Assembly: GCA_022827265.1 (NCBI GenBank)
Contig: JAJDTF010000097.1
Coordinates: 41,075-105,074 of the forward strand
Reading direction: 5' to 3'
Origin: Acidimicrobiia bacterium
Lineage (GTDB): Bacteria > Actinomycetota > Acidimicrobiia > Acidimicrobiales > Poriferisodalaceae
Length of the DNA: 64,000 bases
Numbering within the stretch: position 1 is the stretch's first letter; every line of letters starts with the position of its first letter. This document shows positions 53,940 through 62,750 of the stretch, in pieces. The position numbers and the translations under genes were made by a program. Below the pieces are notes generated by a model. That model did no database searches and was not told where the DNA came from. It was given only the letters and a program-made list of their open reading frames with translations.

Positions 53940-55154
53940 TCAGCGGGGGTTGATCAGCCGGACGCCGTGCACCGCTTCCATCTCGACCAGCTCGCCCAGC
54001 ACCTTGCGTGACGGTCGGCGAGACACCCGGATAGTGGCGACCGCTGCGTGGTGCTTGGGCCCGGCCAGGATCTCATTGCGCATCTGCAGCACGTTGATGC
54101 CGCTGGCACGCAAAGCCATGAGGATCCCCGCCAGCACGCCCACCTGATCGCGGTGACGGACGACGATGGTGCTGCGGCCCAGCGGTCGCTCCGCCCGGTT
54201 GACGCAGTTGACCACGTCACCTGCAGCGAAGGCCTCGAGCACCTCGACGACGCCGTCGGCAATGTCCTCGGAGGCCTGCACGGTGGATGCGCCGATGTGA
54301 TGCGTGCCGGTCACCCGCGGATGCGACGCCAGCGGCGATTGCCACTGCGGATCGGCCCCGGAAGGCTCCCCGCAGAACACATCGAGTCCTGCCCGCATCC
54401 CCCGCTCGTCCAGCGCTCGCAGCAATGCCGCTTCGTCCACGATCTCGCCACGAGAGGTGTTGAGCAGGATCGCCCCGTCCGGCATCTTCGCCAGGAACTC
54501 GGCATCGACAAGGCCGCACGTCTCGGGCGTGGCGGGCAGGTGCACCGAGACGATGTCGGCACTTGCGAGCAGGCTGTCCCAGTCGGGATGGATCTCGATC
54601 TCGAGTTGCTTCATCTCGGCCAGCAGGGCCGCAGAGCGATCCGAGCGATACAGCGCTGAGAGCTCGATGCCGAACGCCGCTGCGCGATGAGCAACCTCGA
54701 TGCCGATGGCGCCCATGCCCACGATCGCCATCCGGCGGCCCTTCAAACCAGTGGCGCCCATGTACTGGGACTTGTTCCAGCGGCCCTCATGCAGGTCGGA
54801 GGTGGCATCGGGGATCTGCCGGTCGACCGCCAGCAGCAAGCCCATGGTCAGCTCGGCGACGGCCACGGCGTTTCGGCCTGGCACATTGCAGATGTAGATG
54901 CCGTACTTGCTGGCACCGTCACAGTCGATCGTGTCGGTTCCAGCACCGGCTCGCAGCACCATGCTGAGCCGATCGGCGGTCTTGAACACCTTGCGCTTCA
55001 CCTCGGTGCTGCGCACCACCAGTACCTCGATGCCTTCGATCTGTTCGGCAAGATCGTCCGCCGTCAGCTCGGGCTTGACAATGCACTCATGGCCTGCTGC
55101 TTCGAGCCGGCCCAAGCGTCCGGTGTCGATCTTGTCGGCAAACAGAATGCGCAT
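53940..55154 (-). CDS. D-3-phosphoglycerate dehydrogenase-like (SerA family) with ACT domain
   Basis: 2-hydroxyacid dehydrogenase of 404 residues. The substrate domain starts at the ATG 55154 (MRILFADKIDTG). The NAD domain has MAIVGMGAIGIEVAHRAAAFG; the catalytic Arg, Glu and His are in LLNTSRGEIVDE, GLDVFCGEP and TGTHHIGAST. A C-terminal ACT domain (about 325-404, VGVLAGILMALRASGINVLQM) suggests serine-type feedback. In-frame sequence upstream of 55154 includes dispersed repeat copy D and is not part of the gene. Phosphoglycerate is the likely substrate, but other 2-hydroxyacids are possible given the DenD-like neighbour. Confidence 0.86.
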   Translation of the reverse strand: MRILFADKIDTGRLGRLEAAGHECIVKPELTADDLAEQIEGIEVLVVRSTEVKRKVFKTADRLSMVLRAGAGTDTIDCDGASKYGIYICNVPGRNAVAVAELTMGLLLAVDRQIPDATSDLHEGRWNKSQYMGATGLKGRRMAIVGMGAIGIEVAHRAAAFGIELSALYRSDRSAALLAEMKQLEIEIHPDWDSLLASADIVSVHLPATPETCGLVDAEFLAKMPDGAILLNTSRGEIVDEAALLRALDERGMRAGLDVFCGEPSGADPQWQSPLASHPRVTGTHHIGASTVQASEDIADGVVEVLEAFAAGDVVNCVNRAERPLGRSTIVVRHRDQVGVLAGILMALRASGINVLQMRNEILAGPKHHAAVATIRVSRRPSRKVLGELVEMEAVHGVRLINPR

Positions 55155-55274
55155 CGGCGTCACCGCTAGTACAGGGTCTGCGTTCACAGCGCCGCCGGAG
55201 CAGCAGCCGGGACATATACCCGCATGTTCAGCCAGTGTGCCAAACGCGCGACCCTGCGCGGTGCCACTGCCATT

Positions 55275-55415
55275 CCCGCTCTTGTTCGCTGCGCTCACGG
55301 GCCGCTTGGGCCCTGCGTCTCCCGCTCTTGTTCGCTGCGCTCACGGGCCGCTTGGGCCCTGCGTCTCCCGCTCTTGTTCGCTGCGCTCACGGGCCGCTTG
55401 GGCCCTGGCTCAGCC
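55275..55415 (-). repeat. Dispersed repeat copy D with three 46-bp tandem units
   Basis: Units start at 55275, 55321 and 55367 (period 46; the third lacks the last 6 nt). On the plus strand each runs CCCGCTCTTGTTCGCTGCGC, then TCACGGGCCGCTTGGGCCCT. On the minus strand this is the CGGCCCGTGAGC-GCAGC-GAACAAGAGCGGG part of copies B and C. It ends in GGCTCAGCC, and that TCA is the stop codon of the DenD-like gene. Confidence 0.9.
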
Positions 55416-56369
55416 GGAGGCGACGTCGTCTTCGAGGTAGGCGCGGATGATGGCGTCGTAACTCTCGTCGGGCGTGAATCCCAGATCCAGAGCTCTCCGG
55501 GTATCGAATCGCTCCGGCCATCCAGAGACGATGTGCGCGATCGTCGCATCAGGCGACTCAACGATCAGTGCCGCCGCTTCGGCGCCAGCGACACGAGCGA
55601 GTGCTTCGATCTGCTCGCCGACGGTCACCGACACGCCGGGCATGGTGAGGCTGCGCCGTGGCCCCAACGCCGTGCTGTCGAGTTCTGCAGCGTGAACCAT
55701 GTATCCGACTGCGGTTCTGGGACTGGCGTGGCTGTGGCGTACTTCCCTCGAAACGGGCAGCACCGCCATTGCTCCGGCCAGCGGCTCGCGGATGATGCCG
55801 CTGAAGAACCCGGATGCAGCGGCATTGGGCGAACCCGGACGAACGCTGATGGTGGGCAGCCGGATGCCGATGCCATCGAAGAAGCCGCGCCGGCTGTAGT
55901 CGGCCAACAGCGCCTCGGCCACCATCTTCTCCATGCCGTAGGAGGTGAGCGGTGTCAGGTGGAAGTCATCGGGGATCGGATCGGGAAACGGTGCACCGAA
56001 GACCGCTATCGATGACGTGAACACGACCCGCGGGATCCCCTCAGCGAGGCGCAGCGCATCGAACAGCGCCCGGGTGCCGTCGACGTTGACCGCCATGCCC
56101 TTGTCGAAGTCGGCTTCTGCTTCACCGGAGACAACGCCGGCCAGATGGAAGATCACATCGGGTACTGGCCTCAGCAGCTCGGCGGCGACGCCCGGCTCGC
56201 AGATGTCTGCGACATGAGCGCAACAGATGCCGTCCTCGAAGGGTGTCTCGACGATGTCGACGAGATCGATCCGGTCGATGGGACTCTCACGCAGCGTGCC
56301 GACGTCCACCAGTCGTCTGGTCAGCTTGCGGCCCAGCATCCCTGCGGCCCCGGTGATCAGCACGTGCAT
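55410..56369 (-). CDS. denD: NAD-dependent epimerase/dehydratase family protein, D-erythronate dehydrogenase-like
   Basis: Extended short-chain dehydrogenase of 319 residues, similar to DenD. The Rossmann motif TGAAGMLG is at residues 6-13, the catalytic Ser lies in VVFTSSIAVFG and the YxxxK pair in SYGMEKMVAE. RLPTISVRPGSPNAAASGFFSGIIREPL is a strong DenD-type signature. DenD oxidises D-erythronate in acid-sugar catabolism; no erythronate kinase or other pathway gene is nearby. The ATG at 56369 follows GCGAGG. The stop codon is supplied by the edge of repeat copy D. Confidence 0.82.
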   Translation of the reverse strand: MHVLITGAAGMLGRKLTRRLVDVGTLRESPIDRIDLVDIVETPFEDGICCAHVADICEPGVAAELLRPVPDVIFHLAGVVSGEAEADFDKGMAVNVDGTRALFDALRLAEGIPRVVFTSSIAVFGAPFPDPIPDDFHLTPLTSYGMEKMVAEALLADYSRRGFFDGIGIRLPTISVRPGSPNAAASGFFSGIIREPLAGAMAVLPVSREVRHSHASPRTAVGYMVHAAELDSTALGPRRSLTMPGVSVTVGEQIEALARVAGAEAAALIVESPDATIAHIVSGWPERFDTRRALDLGFTPDESYDAIIRAYLEDDVASG

Positions 56370-56428
56370 CTGGCGAACCTCGCTTCGGGTGTGTTTGCGA
56401 CGCTGCCGCCGTGCCGAACCGTCGCGTG

Positions 56429-56752
56429 CTACAGCAGCTGCCCGATGTCGAGCACGAGCAGGATCACCAGCAGCACGATGATCCCCGCGTTGAGCACGCT
56501 GACCGGCCATTTCCAGCGGTGATCGGAGCGCCAGTGCCGCTTGATGCTGGCGACGTTCGCCCACAGTGCAACCACTGCGATCGGGATTCCGACTGCGGGG
56601 CCCACGCCTGGCGCAAGGCGGATGATCGGTGCCACGAACGGCAGGATCACGTAGGTCAGCGTGCAGCGAATGGCCGAGATCAGGATGGAGAACCGCAGCG
56701 TGCGCGCCGAAGCTTCGTCGAGCCCCGAAGCTGCAGCGGCAGTGTCCGTCAC
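56429..56752 (-). CDS. Small membrane protein, unknown function
   Basis: A 107-residue protein with three hydrophobic segments: about 20-37 (ILISAIRCTLTYVILPFV), 42-62 (LAPGVGPAVGIPIAVVALWA) and 84-104 (VLNAGIIVLLVILLVLDIG). A basic loop (KRHWRSDHRWKW) lies between the last two. The GTG at 56752 is the only start that gives a compact hydrophilic N-terminus. No family recognised. It is divergent from the CoA-transferase gene. Confidence 0.65.
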   Translation of the reverse strand: MTDTAAAASGLDEASARTLRFSILISAIRCTLTYVILPFVAPIIRLAPGVGPAVGIPIAVVALWANVASIKRHWRSDHRWKWPVSVLNAGIIVLLVILLVLDIGQLL

Positions 56753-56856
56753 GATCGCCCATTCTCGCAGCCGCAGCCTGCTTTGGTGCACTGCCAAAGG
56801 CCCGATGGCGACACCGGATGCGCTGCGGTTGTGCGGGGGCCTTGGCACTCGCTCAG

Positions 56857-56862
56857 TACCAT
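56857..56862 (+). promoter_or_regulatory. -10 box for the CoA-transferase gene
   Basis: TACCAT 41 nt before the ATG at 56904, giving a leader of about 35 nt that contains the AAGGGGAAA ribosome site. This gene is therefore probably led, unlike many of its neighbours. Confidence 0.4.
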
Positions 56863-56903
56863 CGTCACCGATTGCTGTGACACCACTTGACCAAGGGGAA
56901 ACC

Positions 56904-58094
56904 ATGGCTGGCGCACTCGATGGAGTACGAGTTCTGGATCTGTCCACGCTGGTGCAGGGACCGCAAGCGGGAGCCATGCTGCACGATCTCGGCGCGGAAG
57001 TGATCAAGATCGAGCTGCCGCAGGTCGGCGATGTCGGCCGGCATGTGGACGTGCTCGAGGACTACGGCCACTCGTCGGTGTACATCGCATGCAATCGGGG
57101 CAAGCGCTCGGTCACGCTCGACTTGCGTGGCGACGCTGGCAAGGAAGCCTTTCTGAAGCTGGTCGAGACGTCCGACGTGGTGCTCTCGAATTTCAAGCCC
57201 GGCACGCTCGACGAGTGGGGCCTGGGTTATGACGATCTCGCAGCCGTGAACCCGGGCATCATCTGGGCCGCCGGCAGCTTCTTGGGTCCCTACGGTCCCG
57301 AGGCCGACCGTGAAGGTGCCGACATCGCAGGGCAAGCCTCCGGCGGAGTCATCGCCTCGAGCGGATTTGACGGCGGGCCGCTGTCGACCTATGGCGCGCT
57401 CGTGGCCGATCACTGCGGAGCGCAGAACCTCCAGACCGCAATCTTGGCGGCGCTCTTCGCCCGCGAGCGCACCGGCAGGGGCCAACGGGTCGATGTGAGC
57501 CTGCTCGGCGGGCAGATCTGGCTGCAGGCATTCGAGTACACCCATCTGCTGATGACCGGCGAGGAGGCCGGACGCTCCAACGGCGGCCATCCGCTGGTGC
57601 ACGCGCTGTACGGCGTGTTCCCCACGTCTGACGGTGCGATCGCCATGGCGGGATGTCCCGAGCACCTCTGGCCAGGCATGTGCCGGGCCATCGAGCGTCC
57701 CGATCTTGAGGATCATCCCGCCTGGAACGCCTACTTCGTGCCGCGCGAGGTGGCACTCGAGATGCGCGCCTTCTTCCGGGAGGTGTTTGAAACCCGCAGT
57801 ACCGAGGAGTGGTCAAAGCGGCTCGAGGTCGAAGAGCAGCGGTTCTGCCCGGTGCGCTCCCATTCGGAGGTCGTCGCCCACGAACAGCCCTACGTCAACG
57901 GATACCTGGTGCGAGTCAACCACGACGAATGGGGCGAGCAGACCTTCGTGGGCTGCCCGATCACCATGTCCGACACGCCGACCCGGGTCGGCACGACGGT
58001 GGCCGAGTTGGGCCAGCACACCGAAGAGGTGCTGCTCGAAGCTGGCGCCGAATGGGAACAGCTCGAAGCGTGGCGCGAGGCCGGCGCCTGGTAA
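56904..58094 (+). CDS. CaiB/BaiF (class III) CoA-transferase family protein
   Basis: Family III CoA-transferase, 396 aa, moving CoA between carboxylic acids. It begins with GALDGVRVLDLSTLVQGP and has GAEVIKIELPQVGD, LDLRGDAGKEAFLKLVETSD and NFKPGTLDEWGLGYDDL. The likely catalytic aspartate is Asp140 in REGADIAGQASGG. The substrate is not evident; carnitine, formyl/oxalyl and racemase types share these motifs. The ATG at 56904 has AAGGGGAAA at the right distance. It stands alone between divergent and convergent neighbours. Confidence 0.88.
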   Translation: MAGALDGVRVLDLSTLVQGPQAGAMLHDLGAEVIKIELPQVGDVGRHVDVLEDYGHSSVYIACNRGKRSVTLDLRGDAGKEAFLKLVETSDVVLSNFKPGTLDEWGLGYDDLAAVNPGIIWAAGSFLGPYGPEADREGADIAGQASGGVIASSGFDGGPLSTYGALVADHCGAQNLQTAILAALFARERTGRGQRVDVSLLGGQIWLQAFEYTHLLMTGEEAGRSNGGHPLVHALYGVFPTSDGAIAMAGCPEHLWPGMCRAIERPDLEDHPAWNAYFVPREVALEMRAFFREVFETRSTEEWSKRLEVEEQRFCPVRSHSEVVAHEQPYVNGYLVRVNHDEWGEQTFVGCPITMSDTPTRVGTTVAELGQHTEEVLLEAGAEWEQLEAWREAGAW

Positions 58095-58143
58095 TCGCAG
58101 AGTCCCTGCTGCGTTCGCAGCTAGAGCATGTGCGCGTCGCTGG

Positions 58144-59445
58144 TCACGCGCTCAGTTCGTTGTTCACCACTACTGGACTGCCTGACAGCACCGTGTGACG
58201 CACGCGGCCGGTGAGCGTGCGGCCGGTCCACGGCGAGTTGAGGCTGCGCGATTGCAGCGTCTCCGCTTGAACAGCCCAGCTCTCGGCCGCATCGAACACC
58301 GTCACGTTGGCGGGCGATCCCGCAGCGATCGGGCGGCCATGGTCGGTAATGCCGGCGATGCGGGCGGGTGCGGTCGAGACGACCTCCACGAATCGCTCCG
58401 GTGACATCTGGCCGGAGGCGACGAGCTCGGACCACACCACCGACGCCATCGTCTCCACCCCGATCATTCCCGGCGGGGCGTCGGCGAGCGAGCAGTCCTT
58501 CAACGTCGGGTGATGCGGCGCATGATCCGTTGCGACGGCGTCGAGCGAGCCGTCGATGATCCCCCGCCGGAGCGATGCCACGTCATCAGCGAGCCGCAAG
58601 GGCGGGTTCATCTTGCCGGTCGTCCCGAGGCGCTCAACGTCGTCCTCGGTGAGCACCAAGTGCTGAGGCGTGACCTCCGCCGTTACCGCCACGCCGTCTC
58701 GTTTGGCCCGGACGACCAGGTCCATCGCGGCGGCAACCGAGAGATGCAGCACGTGGTAGCGACCTCCTGTCTGCCGGGCGAGCTCGATGTCCCGGTGGAC
58801 CACCGAGACCTCTGCTTGGGCAGGCCGGCCTCGCACGCCCAGTCGTTCGGCCATGGCGCCGGCGTTGATGACTCCCCCGGCAACCATCGCCGGGTCCTCC
58901 GCATGCTGGCTGATGACTGCTCCGGGCAGTCCCACGGTCGCCGCGAGGGCGGCTTCCATCAGCGCATCGTCAGCCACGCAATCGCCGTCATCGGTGAACA
59001 CGCGCACGCCTGCCTCAAAGAGCGCCGCCAGATCAGCGAGCCGCTCCCCCGCTCGTCCTGCGGTGATTGCAGCAGAAGTCCGGACATCGCAGGGCACACC
59101 GGCGGCCAGAGCGAGCACCTCGTTGACCATGTCGGGTGTGTCGATCGGCGGATTGGTGTTGGGCATGATCACGCAGGCAGTCACGCCGCCCATCGCCGCA
59201 CCTGCGGCGCCGGAAGCCATGTCCTCGCTGTCGGTGGCGCCGGGCGTACGGAAGTGGACCTGGATATCCACGAAGCCGGGCATGACCCACGCATCCGACG
59301 CATCCAGGGTTCGCTGCGCCGCCGGGGCCTCCCCAGCGGGCACCACGGCTGCTACGCGTCCGCCCTCGATGACCACATCGACGGGTTCGGCTGCATCTGC
59401 CGGGGCAACCAGCCGGCCCCCCAAGATCACCAGATCCACAGCCAC
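58144..59445 (-). CDS. Dihydroorotase-like cyclic amidohydrolase
   Basis: Amidohydrolase of 433 residues resembling PyrC. It has GFVDIQVHFRTPG, MPNTNPPIDTP, VSVVHRDIELA, VLHLSVAAAMDLV, TGKMNPPLR and DAVATDHAPHHPTLK. In the first metal motif the family's usual His-x-His is Gln-x-His (QVHFR). I have seen that form in other proteins annotated as dihydroorotase, so it is probably a subfamily trait and not damage. No other pyrimidine gene is nearby, so the exact ring substrate is open. The GTG at 59445 follows a TAGGGT -10 box. Confidence 0.82.
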   Translation of the reverse strand: MAVDLVILGGRLVAPADAAEPVDVVIEGGRVAAVVPAGEAPAAQRTLDASDAWVMPGFVDIQVHFRTPGATDSEDMASGAAGAAMGGVTACVIMPNTNPPIDTPDMVNEVLALAAGVPCDVRTSAAITAGRAGERLADLAALFEAGVRVFTDDGDCVADDALMEAALAATVGLPGAVISQHAEDPAMVAGGVINAGAMAERLGVRGRPAQAEVSVVHRDIELARQTGGRYHVLHLSVAAAMDLVVRAKRDGVAVTAEVTPQHLVLTEDDVERLGTTGKMNPPLRLADDVASLRRGIIDGSLDAVATDHAPHHPTLKDCSLADAPPGMIGVETMASVVWSELVASGQMSPERFVEVVSTAPARIAGITDHGRPIAAGSPANVTVFDAAESWAVQAETLQSRSLNSPWTGRTLTGRVRHTVLSGSPVVVNNELSA

Positions 59446-59451
59446 CGCATC

Positions 59452-59457
59452 ACCCTA
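59452..59457 (-). promoter_or_regulatory. -10 box of leaderless dihydroorotase-like gene
   Basis: TAGGGT on the minus strand ends 6 nt before the GTG at 59445. Confidence 0.5.
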
Positions 59458-59534
59458 AGCAACCAGCCGTGACGGCGGGCGTTGCATCATCACGCGTGCG
59501 ACCCTGCACACAGAATGGCGAGCGGATCGCCCGG

Positions 59535-59540
59535 TACGGT
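59535..59540 (+). promoter_or_regulatory. -10 box of leaderless phyH-like gene
   Basis: TACGGT ends 6 nt before the ATG at 59547. Confidence 0.5.
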
Positions 59541-59546
59541 TTGGGC

Positions 59547-60452
59547 ATGACACTTGCCGACGTTGCCCCGCCCACCAGCGTTGCCATAACGGACAGCCAG
59601 CGTGCCAGCTACGAGGCGAACGGCTATCTGTGCCTGCCGGGCTATGTCGGGCCGGAATGGCTCGACGAGCTTCGTGCTGTGACAGCAGAGTTCATCGATG
59701 CCAGTCGCTCGGAGACTGCCTCAGGCAAGGTGTTCGATCTCGAGCCCACGCACACGGCCGATGCTCCCCGGCTGCGGCGGCTCATCTCCCCCGTCGACCA
59801 GCATCCGACCTATGCGAGGTTCACCTTCGAAGGCCCCCCGGCGCAGCTTGCCTCGGCCCTGCTCGGCGGGCCGGTGCGCTACCACCACTCCAAGCTCAAC
59901 TTCAAGTGGTCTGGCGGCGGCGAGGAAGTGAAGTGGCACCAGGACATCCAGTTCTGGCCCCACACCGACTTCACCCCGCTCACGATCGGCGTCTATCTCG
60001 AAGACGTCGACCCTGAGATGTCGCCGATGGGTGTGCTGCCAGGCAGCCACCGGGGCCCGCTGTTCGACCAGTACGCGCCCGACGGGAGCTGGGCAGGATC
60101 CATGGCCGATGCCGATGTGGCGACGCTGGATCTCGACCAGATGGAGTATCTCGGCGGGCCGGCAGGCTCGGTGACCGTTCACAACTGCTGCATGATCCAT
60201 GGCTCGCTGCCCAACAACTCGCCCCGGCCCCGGCCCCTGCTGCTGCAGACCTACTCGGCGGTCGACTCCTACCCGATCAGCCACATCGGGGCGAACGGCG
60301 TGCTCGGGTCGAGCGGCGGCCGCATCTGCGGCGGCGAGGCGTCCCAGATGCTCACGATCGACGGCCGCCAGATGCATGGTGCGCCCGACTGGTCCCGCAA
60401 GGGTCCGCCGACCATCTTCGGTTCCCAGCAGAAAGACGCCGAGGACGCTTGA
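59547..60452 (+). CDS. Phytanoyl-CoA dioxygenase (PhyH) family protein
   Basis: Fe(II)/2-oxoglutarate dioxygenase of 301 residues. The metal ligands are visible as the His and Asp in VKWHQDIQFWPHTDF and the distal His in VHNCCMIHGSLPNNS; Arg residues just after (SPRPRPLLLQTY) fit the 2-oxoglutarate carboxylate site. ASYEANGYLCLPGYVG is the typical N-terminus of the family. The substrate is unknown; relatives hydroxylate lipids, osmolytes and natural products. The ATG is fixed by the -10 box 6 nt upstream. Confidence 0.86.
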   Translation: MTLADVAPPTSVAITDSQRASYEANGYLCLPGYVGPEWLDELRAVTAEFIDASRSETASGKVFDLEPTHTADAPRLRRLISPVDQHPTYARFTFEGPPAQLASALLGGPVRYHHSKLNFKWSGGGEEVKWHQDIQFWPHTDFTPLTIGVYLEDVDPEMSPMGVLPGSHRGPLFDQYAPDGSWAGSMADADVATLDLDQMEYLGGPAGSVTVHNCCMIHGSLPNNSPRPRPLLLQTYSAVDSYPISHIGANGVLGSSGGRICGGEASQMLTIDGRQMHGAPDWSRKGPPTIFGSQQKDAEDA

Positions 60453-60497
60453 GCGGCCGCAGCGGTCAAGCGACGCAGCTCTCGTGATGAGTTCGAC

Positions 60498-62069
60498 GTG
60501 ACCGGCGAGCATCATCACTCCATGCCCGACTTTGCCGACGCACTTGATGTCGTCGTGCGTCGGGAGATAGCTGATTGCGCCGGATTGGAGCAGGCTGAGC
60601 GACTCAGCGGCGGAGCCAGCATGGAGACCTACCGACTCGTGTGCCGGCGAGCGTCCGACCCCGATACCAGCTTCGTCATCTGCCTGCGCCGGGGGCCGGA
60701 CGGCGAGGACCGTGAGGGCGGCAACGTCACGGGCGTGGCCGCCGAGGCGCAGTGCATGGAGGTGGCCCGCGCAGCCGGGGTTCCCGAGCCCGAAGTGCTG
60801 TACGTGCTGACGCCCGAAGATGGCGTCGGCGCCGGCTTCCTGATGGAGTGGCTGGACGGCGTGACACTGGGTGCCCGCATTGCCAGGGCACCCGAGCTGG
60901 CCAGCGTGCGCTCGGGGCTGGCGTTCCAGTGCGGCCAGGAGATGGCCCGCATCCACGGCATAGATCTCGACGCGTCGGGCTTGGGGGCCGTGCTGCGCCG
61001 GGTCGAGCCCGCCGAATACCTCACCGAATCGTGGGACCGCTACAAGGAGATGCCGACACCCCAGCCCATGATCGACTACGCGGGACGCTGGCTGACCGAG
61101 CAGTTGGCGGGCCGCGGACCGGTGGAGCTGACGCTGGTGCACAACGACTTCCGTAACGGCAACGTCATGGTGGACGCCGATGCCGGCCTGAACGCCGTGC
61201 TCGACTGGGAGACCGCTCACATCGGCGACCCCATGCGTGACTTGGGCTGGATGTGCACCAACTCGTGGCGCTTCGGGCAGCGGCACCTGCCGGTCGGCGG
61301 CTTCGGCCATTACGAGGACCTGTTCGCCGGTTACGAGAGCGTGGCCGGCCACCCAGTCGATCGGGATCGCGTGCAGTACTGGGAGGTGTTCGGCTCATTC
61401 TGGTGGGCGGTGGGCTGCCTGTCGATGGCGGACCGCTACCGCATGGGCTCCGACGCCACCGTCGAGCGACCAGGAATCGGTCGCCGCAGCTCAGAATGCC
61501 AGCTCGACTGCGTCAACCTGATCATCCCGGGACCCGCGAAATTCCAACCCGCCGTGCGTGAGCTGGGCCTGCTTGAGCCTGATTTCGGTCGGCGGCCTCG
61601 GGGACCGTCGCCGCTCGGCGGCAGTGAGACCAGTGCCCAGGCGCACGCCGCCGCGGGGGACATGCCCCGCGTGGACGAGCTGCTCGAGAGCGTGCGCGAC
61701 TTCCTGCATGGCGAGGTCCGCCAGTCCACCGAGGGACGCACGAACTTCCTGGCGCTCGTGGCAGGCAACTCCCTCGACATCGTGTTGCGAGAACGCCTGA
61801 TCGGGCCGCAGCTGCATCGCTACGAGCTGGAGCGGCTCACAGCGCTGGTCGGCGACAGCGATTCGATGGTCAGCGACCGCGCCGCTCCGGATGCACAGAT
61901 CGCCGAGCAGGTCACGGAGTTGCGGTGGCGTCTCGTGCACGCACTGCGCGACGGTTCCATGCCGCTCGACGAGCCCGGCCTCGCCGACTACCTGCGCACC
62001 TCCGTCGCCCACCAGGTAGCGATCGACCAGCCCAAGTACTCAGCGTTCCGCCACATCGCCACCCTGTGA
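60498..62069 (+). CDS. Phosphotransferase (APH) family protein with C-terminal helical domain
   Basis: A 523-residue protein with two parts. Residues about 20-340 form an aminoglycoside-phosphotransferase-like kinase fold: LSGGASMETYRLV as the nucleotide loop, FLMEWLDG as the hinge, LVHNDFRNGNVMVD as the catalytic loop and LDWETAHIGDPMRDLGWM as the metal-binding Asp. This form is common next to acyl-CoA dehydrogenase genes in actinobacteria. Residues about 390-523 form a separate all-helical domain that I believe is DUF6285 (AAAGDMPRVDELLESVRDFL). The substrate is unknown. The GTG at 60498 has no clear ribosome site. Confidence 0.8.
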   Translation: MTGEHHHSMPDFADALDVVVRREIADCAGLEQAERLSGGASMETYRLVCRRASDPDTSFVICLRRGPDGEDREGGNVTGVAAEAQCMEVARAAGVPEPEVLYVLTPEDGVGAGFLMEWLDGVTLGARIARAPELASVRSGLAFQCGQEMARIHGIDLDASGLGAVLRRVEPAEYLTESWDRYKEMPTPQPMIDYAGRWLTEQLAGRGPVELTLVHNDFRNGNVMVDADAGLNAVLDWETAHIGDPMRDLGWMCTNSWRFGQRHLPVGGFGHYEDLFAGYESVAGHPVDRDRVQYWEVFGSFWWAVGCLSMADRYRMGSDATVERPGIGRRSSECQLDCVNLIIPGPAKFQPAVRELGLLEPDFGRRPRGPSPLGGSETSAQAHAAAGDMPRVDELLESVRDFLHGEVRQSTEGRTNFLALVAGNSLDIVLRERLIGPQLHRYELERLTALVGDSDSMVSDRAAPDAQIAEQVTELRWRLVHALRDGSMPLDEPGLADYLRTSVAHQVAIDQPKYSAFRHIATL

Positions 62070-62114
62070 CCGGCGAGTACAACGCGGGCAGTTAGCGCCA
62101 GAGGGCCAGCAGCA

Positions 62115-62585
62115 CTAAGACTCGGCGGCTGCTTTGATGGCGGCGAGCGTCGCTGCCATACCCGCACGCACGACGTCGGCCCTGGCCGCCAACTGCTCGG
62201 CGCTCAGCGGCTGGAGCGTGGGTGGCAGGCTGAGCACATCCCAGATCTCCGTCAGCGATGTACCGCCCGTGCCATTGGGCGCCATGCGGTAGGTCCAGCG
62301 CACATAGGGGCCTTCGGGGTCCTGCGGGCGGGTCACCCACTCGAAGCACTCCGACGGCTGGGCCACGGTGACCGTGCAGGGCACGCTCCACTCGCGGTCG
62401 CCGATTCGGTTGTGCCCTTCGAACGTCGAGCCTTCAGCACCGGGTGTGTCGCTCGTCCAGTCCGCCCCGGCATTCTCTGGGCTCCACTCCCCCATCCGGG
62501 GTACGTCGGACACCAAGGTATAGACGGCATCGGGTGTGGCCGCGATGTCGACGCTTGCTTCGTGCTGCATTCCATGAACGGTCAT
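62115..62585 (-). CDS. SRPBCC (START-like) family protein
   Basis: A 156-residue helix-grip protein of the polyketide cyclase/dehydrase group. It begins MQHEASVDIAATPDAVYTLV, followed by SDVPRMGEWSPENAGADW, EGHNRIGDREWSVPCTVTV and WTYRMAPNGTGGTSL, and ends in a long C-terminal helix (EQLAARADVVRAGMAATLAAI). Such proteins bind hydrophobic ligands; no specific role can be given. The ATG at 62585 follows a TACGGT -10 box by 7 nt. Confidence 0.82.
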   Translation of the reverse strand: MTVHGMQHEASVDIAATPDAVYTLVSDVPRMGEWSPENAGADWTSDTPGAEGSTFEGHNRIGDREWSVPCTVTVAQPSECFEWVTRPQDPEGPYVRWTYRMAPNGTGGTSLTEIWDVLSLPPTLQPLSAEQLAARADVVRAGMAATLAAIKAAAES

Positions 62586-62592
62586 GAGCGAA

Positions 62593-62598
62593 ACCGTA
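62593..62598 (-). promoter_or_regulatory. -10 box of leaderless SRPBCC gene
   Basis: TACGGT on the minus strand ends 7 nt before the ATG at 62585. Confidence 0.5.
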
Positions 62599-62750
62599 GT
62601 TTCGCCCGCCTGCGCGGGAGCAGCCCCGGCTACGGCCCTGACAGGGCACCGCGATGCGGCCCGCTGCGCCATACCATTGCGGCGACCGCGGCGGGCCACT
62701 AAGCCGCGCTCAGGCACCGATCCCGAGAGCCACGGGTACGAGGAGCACAC

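Noticed and set aside
55155..55298. N-terminal extension of the SerA-like protein
   Set aside because: The extra codons include repeat copy D; the family N-terminus begins at the ATG 55154.
55275..55415. CRISPR array
   Set aside because: The 46-bp units are directly adjacent with no unique spacers, and no cas gene is near.
58144..59445. Inactivated dihydroorotase because the first metal His is Gln
   Set aside because: The QVHFR form is one I recall from other annotated dihydroorotases, and the remaining motifs are intact.
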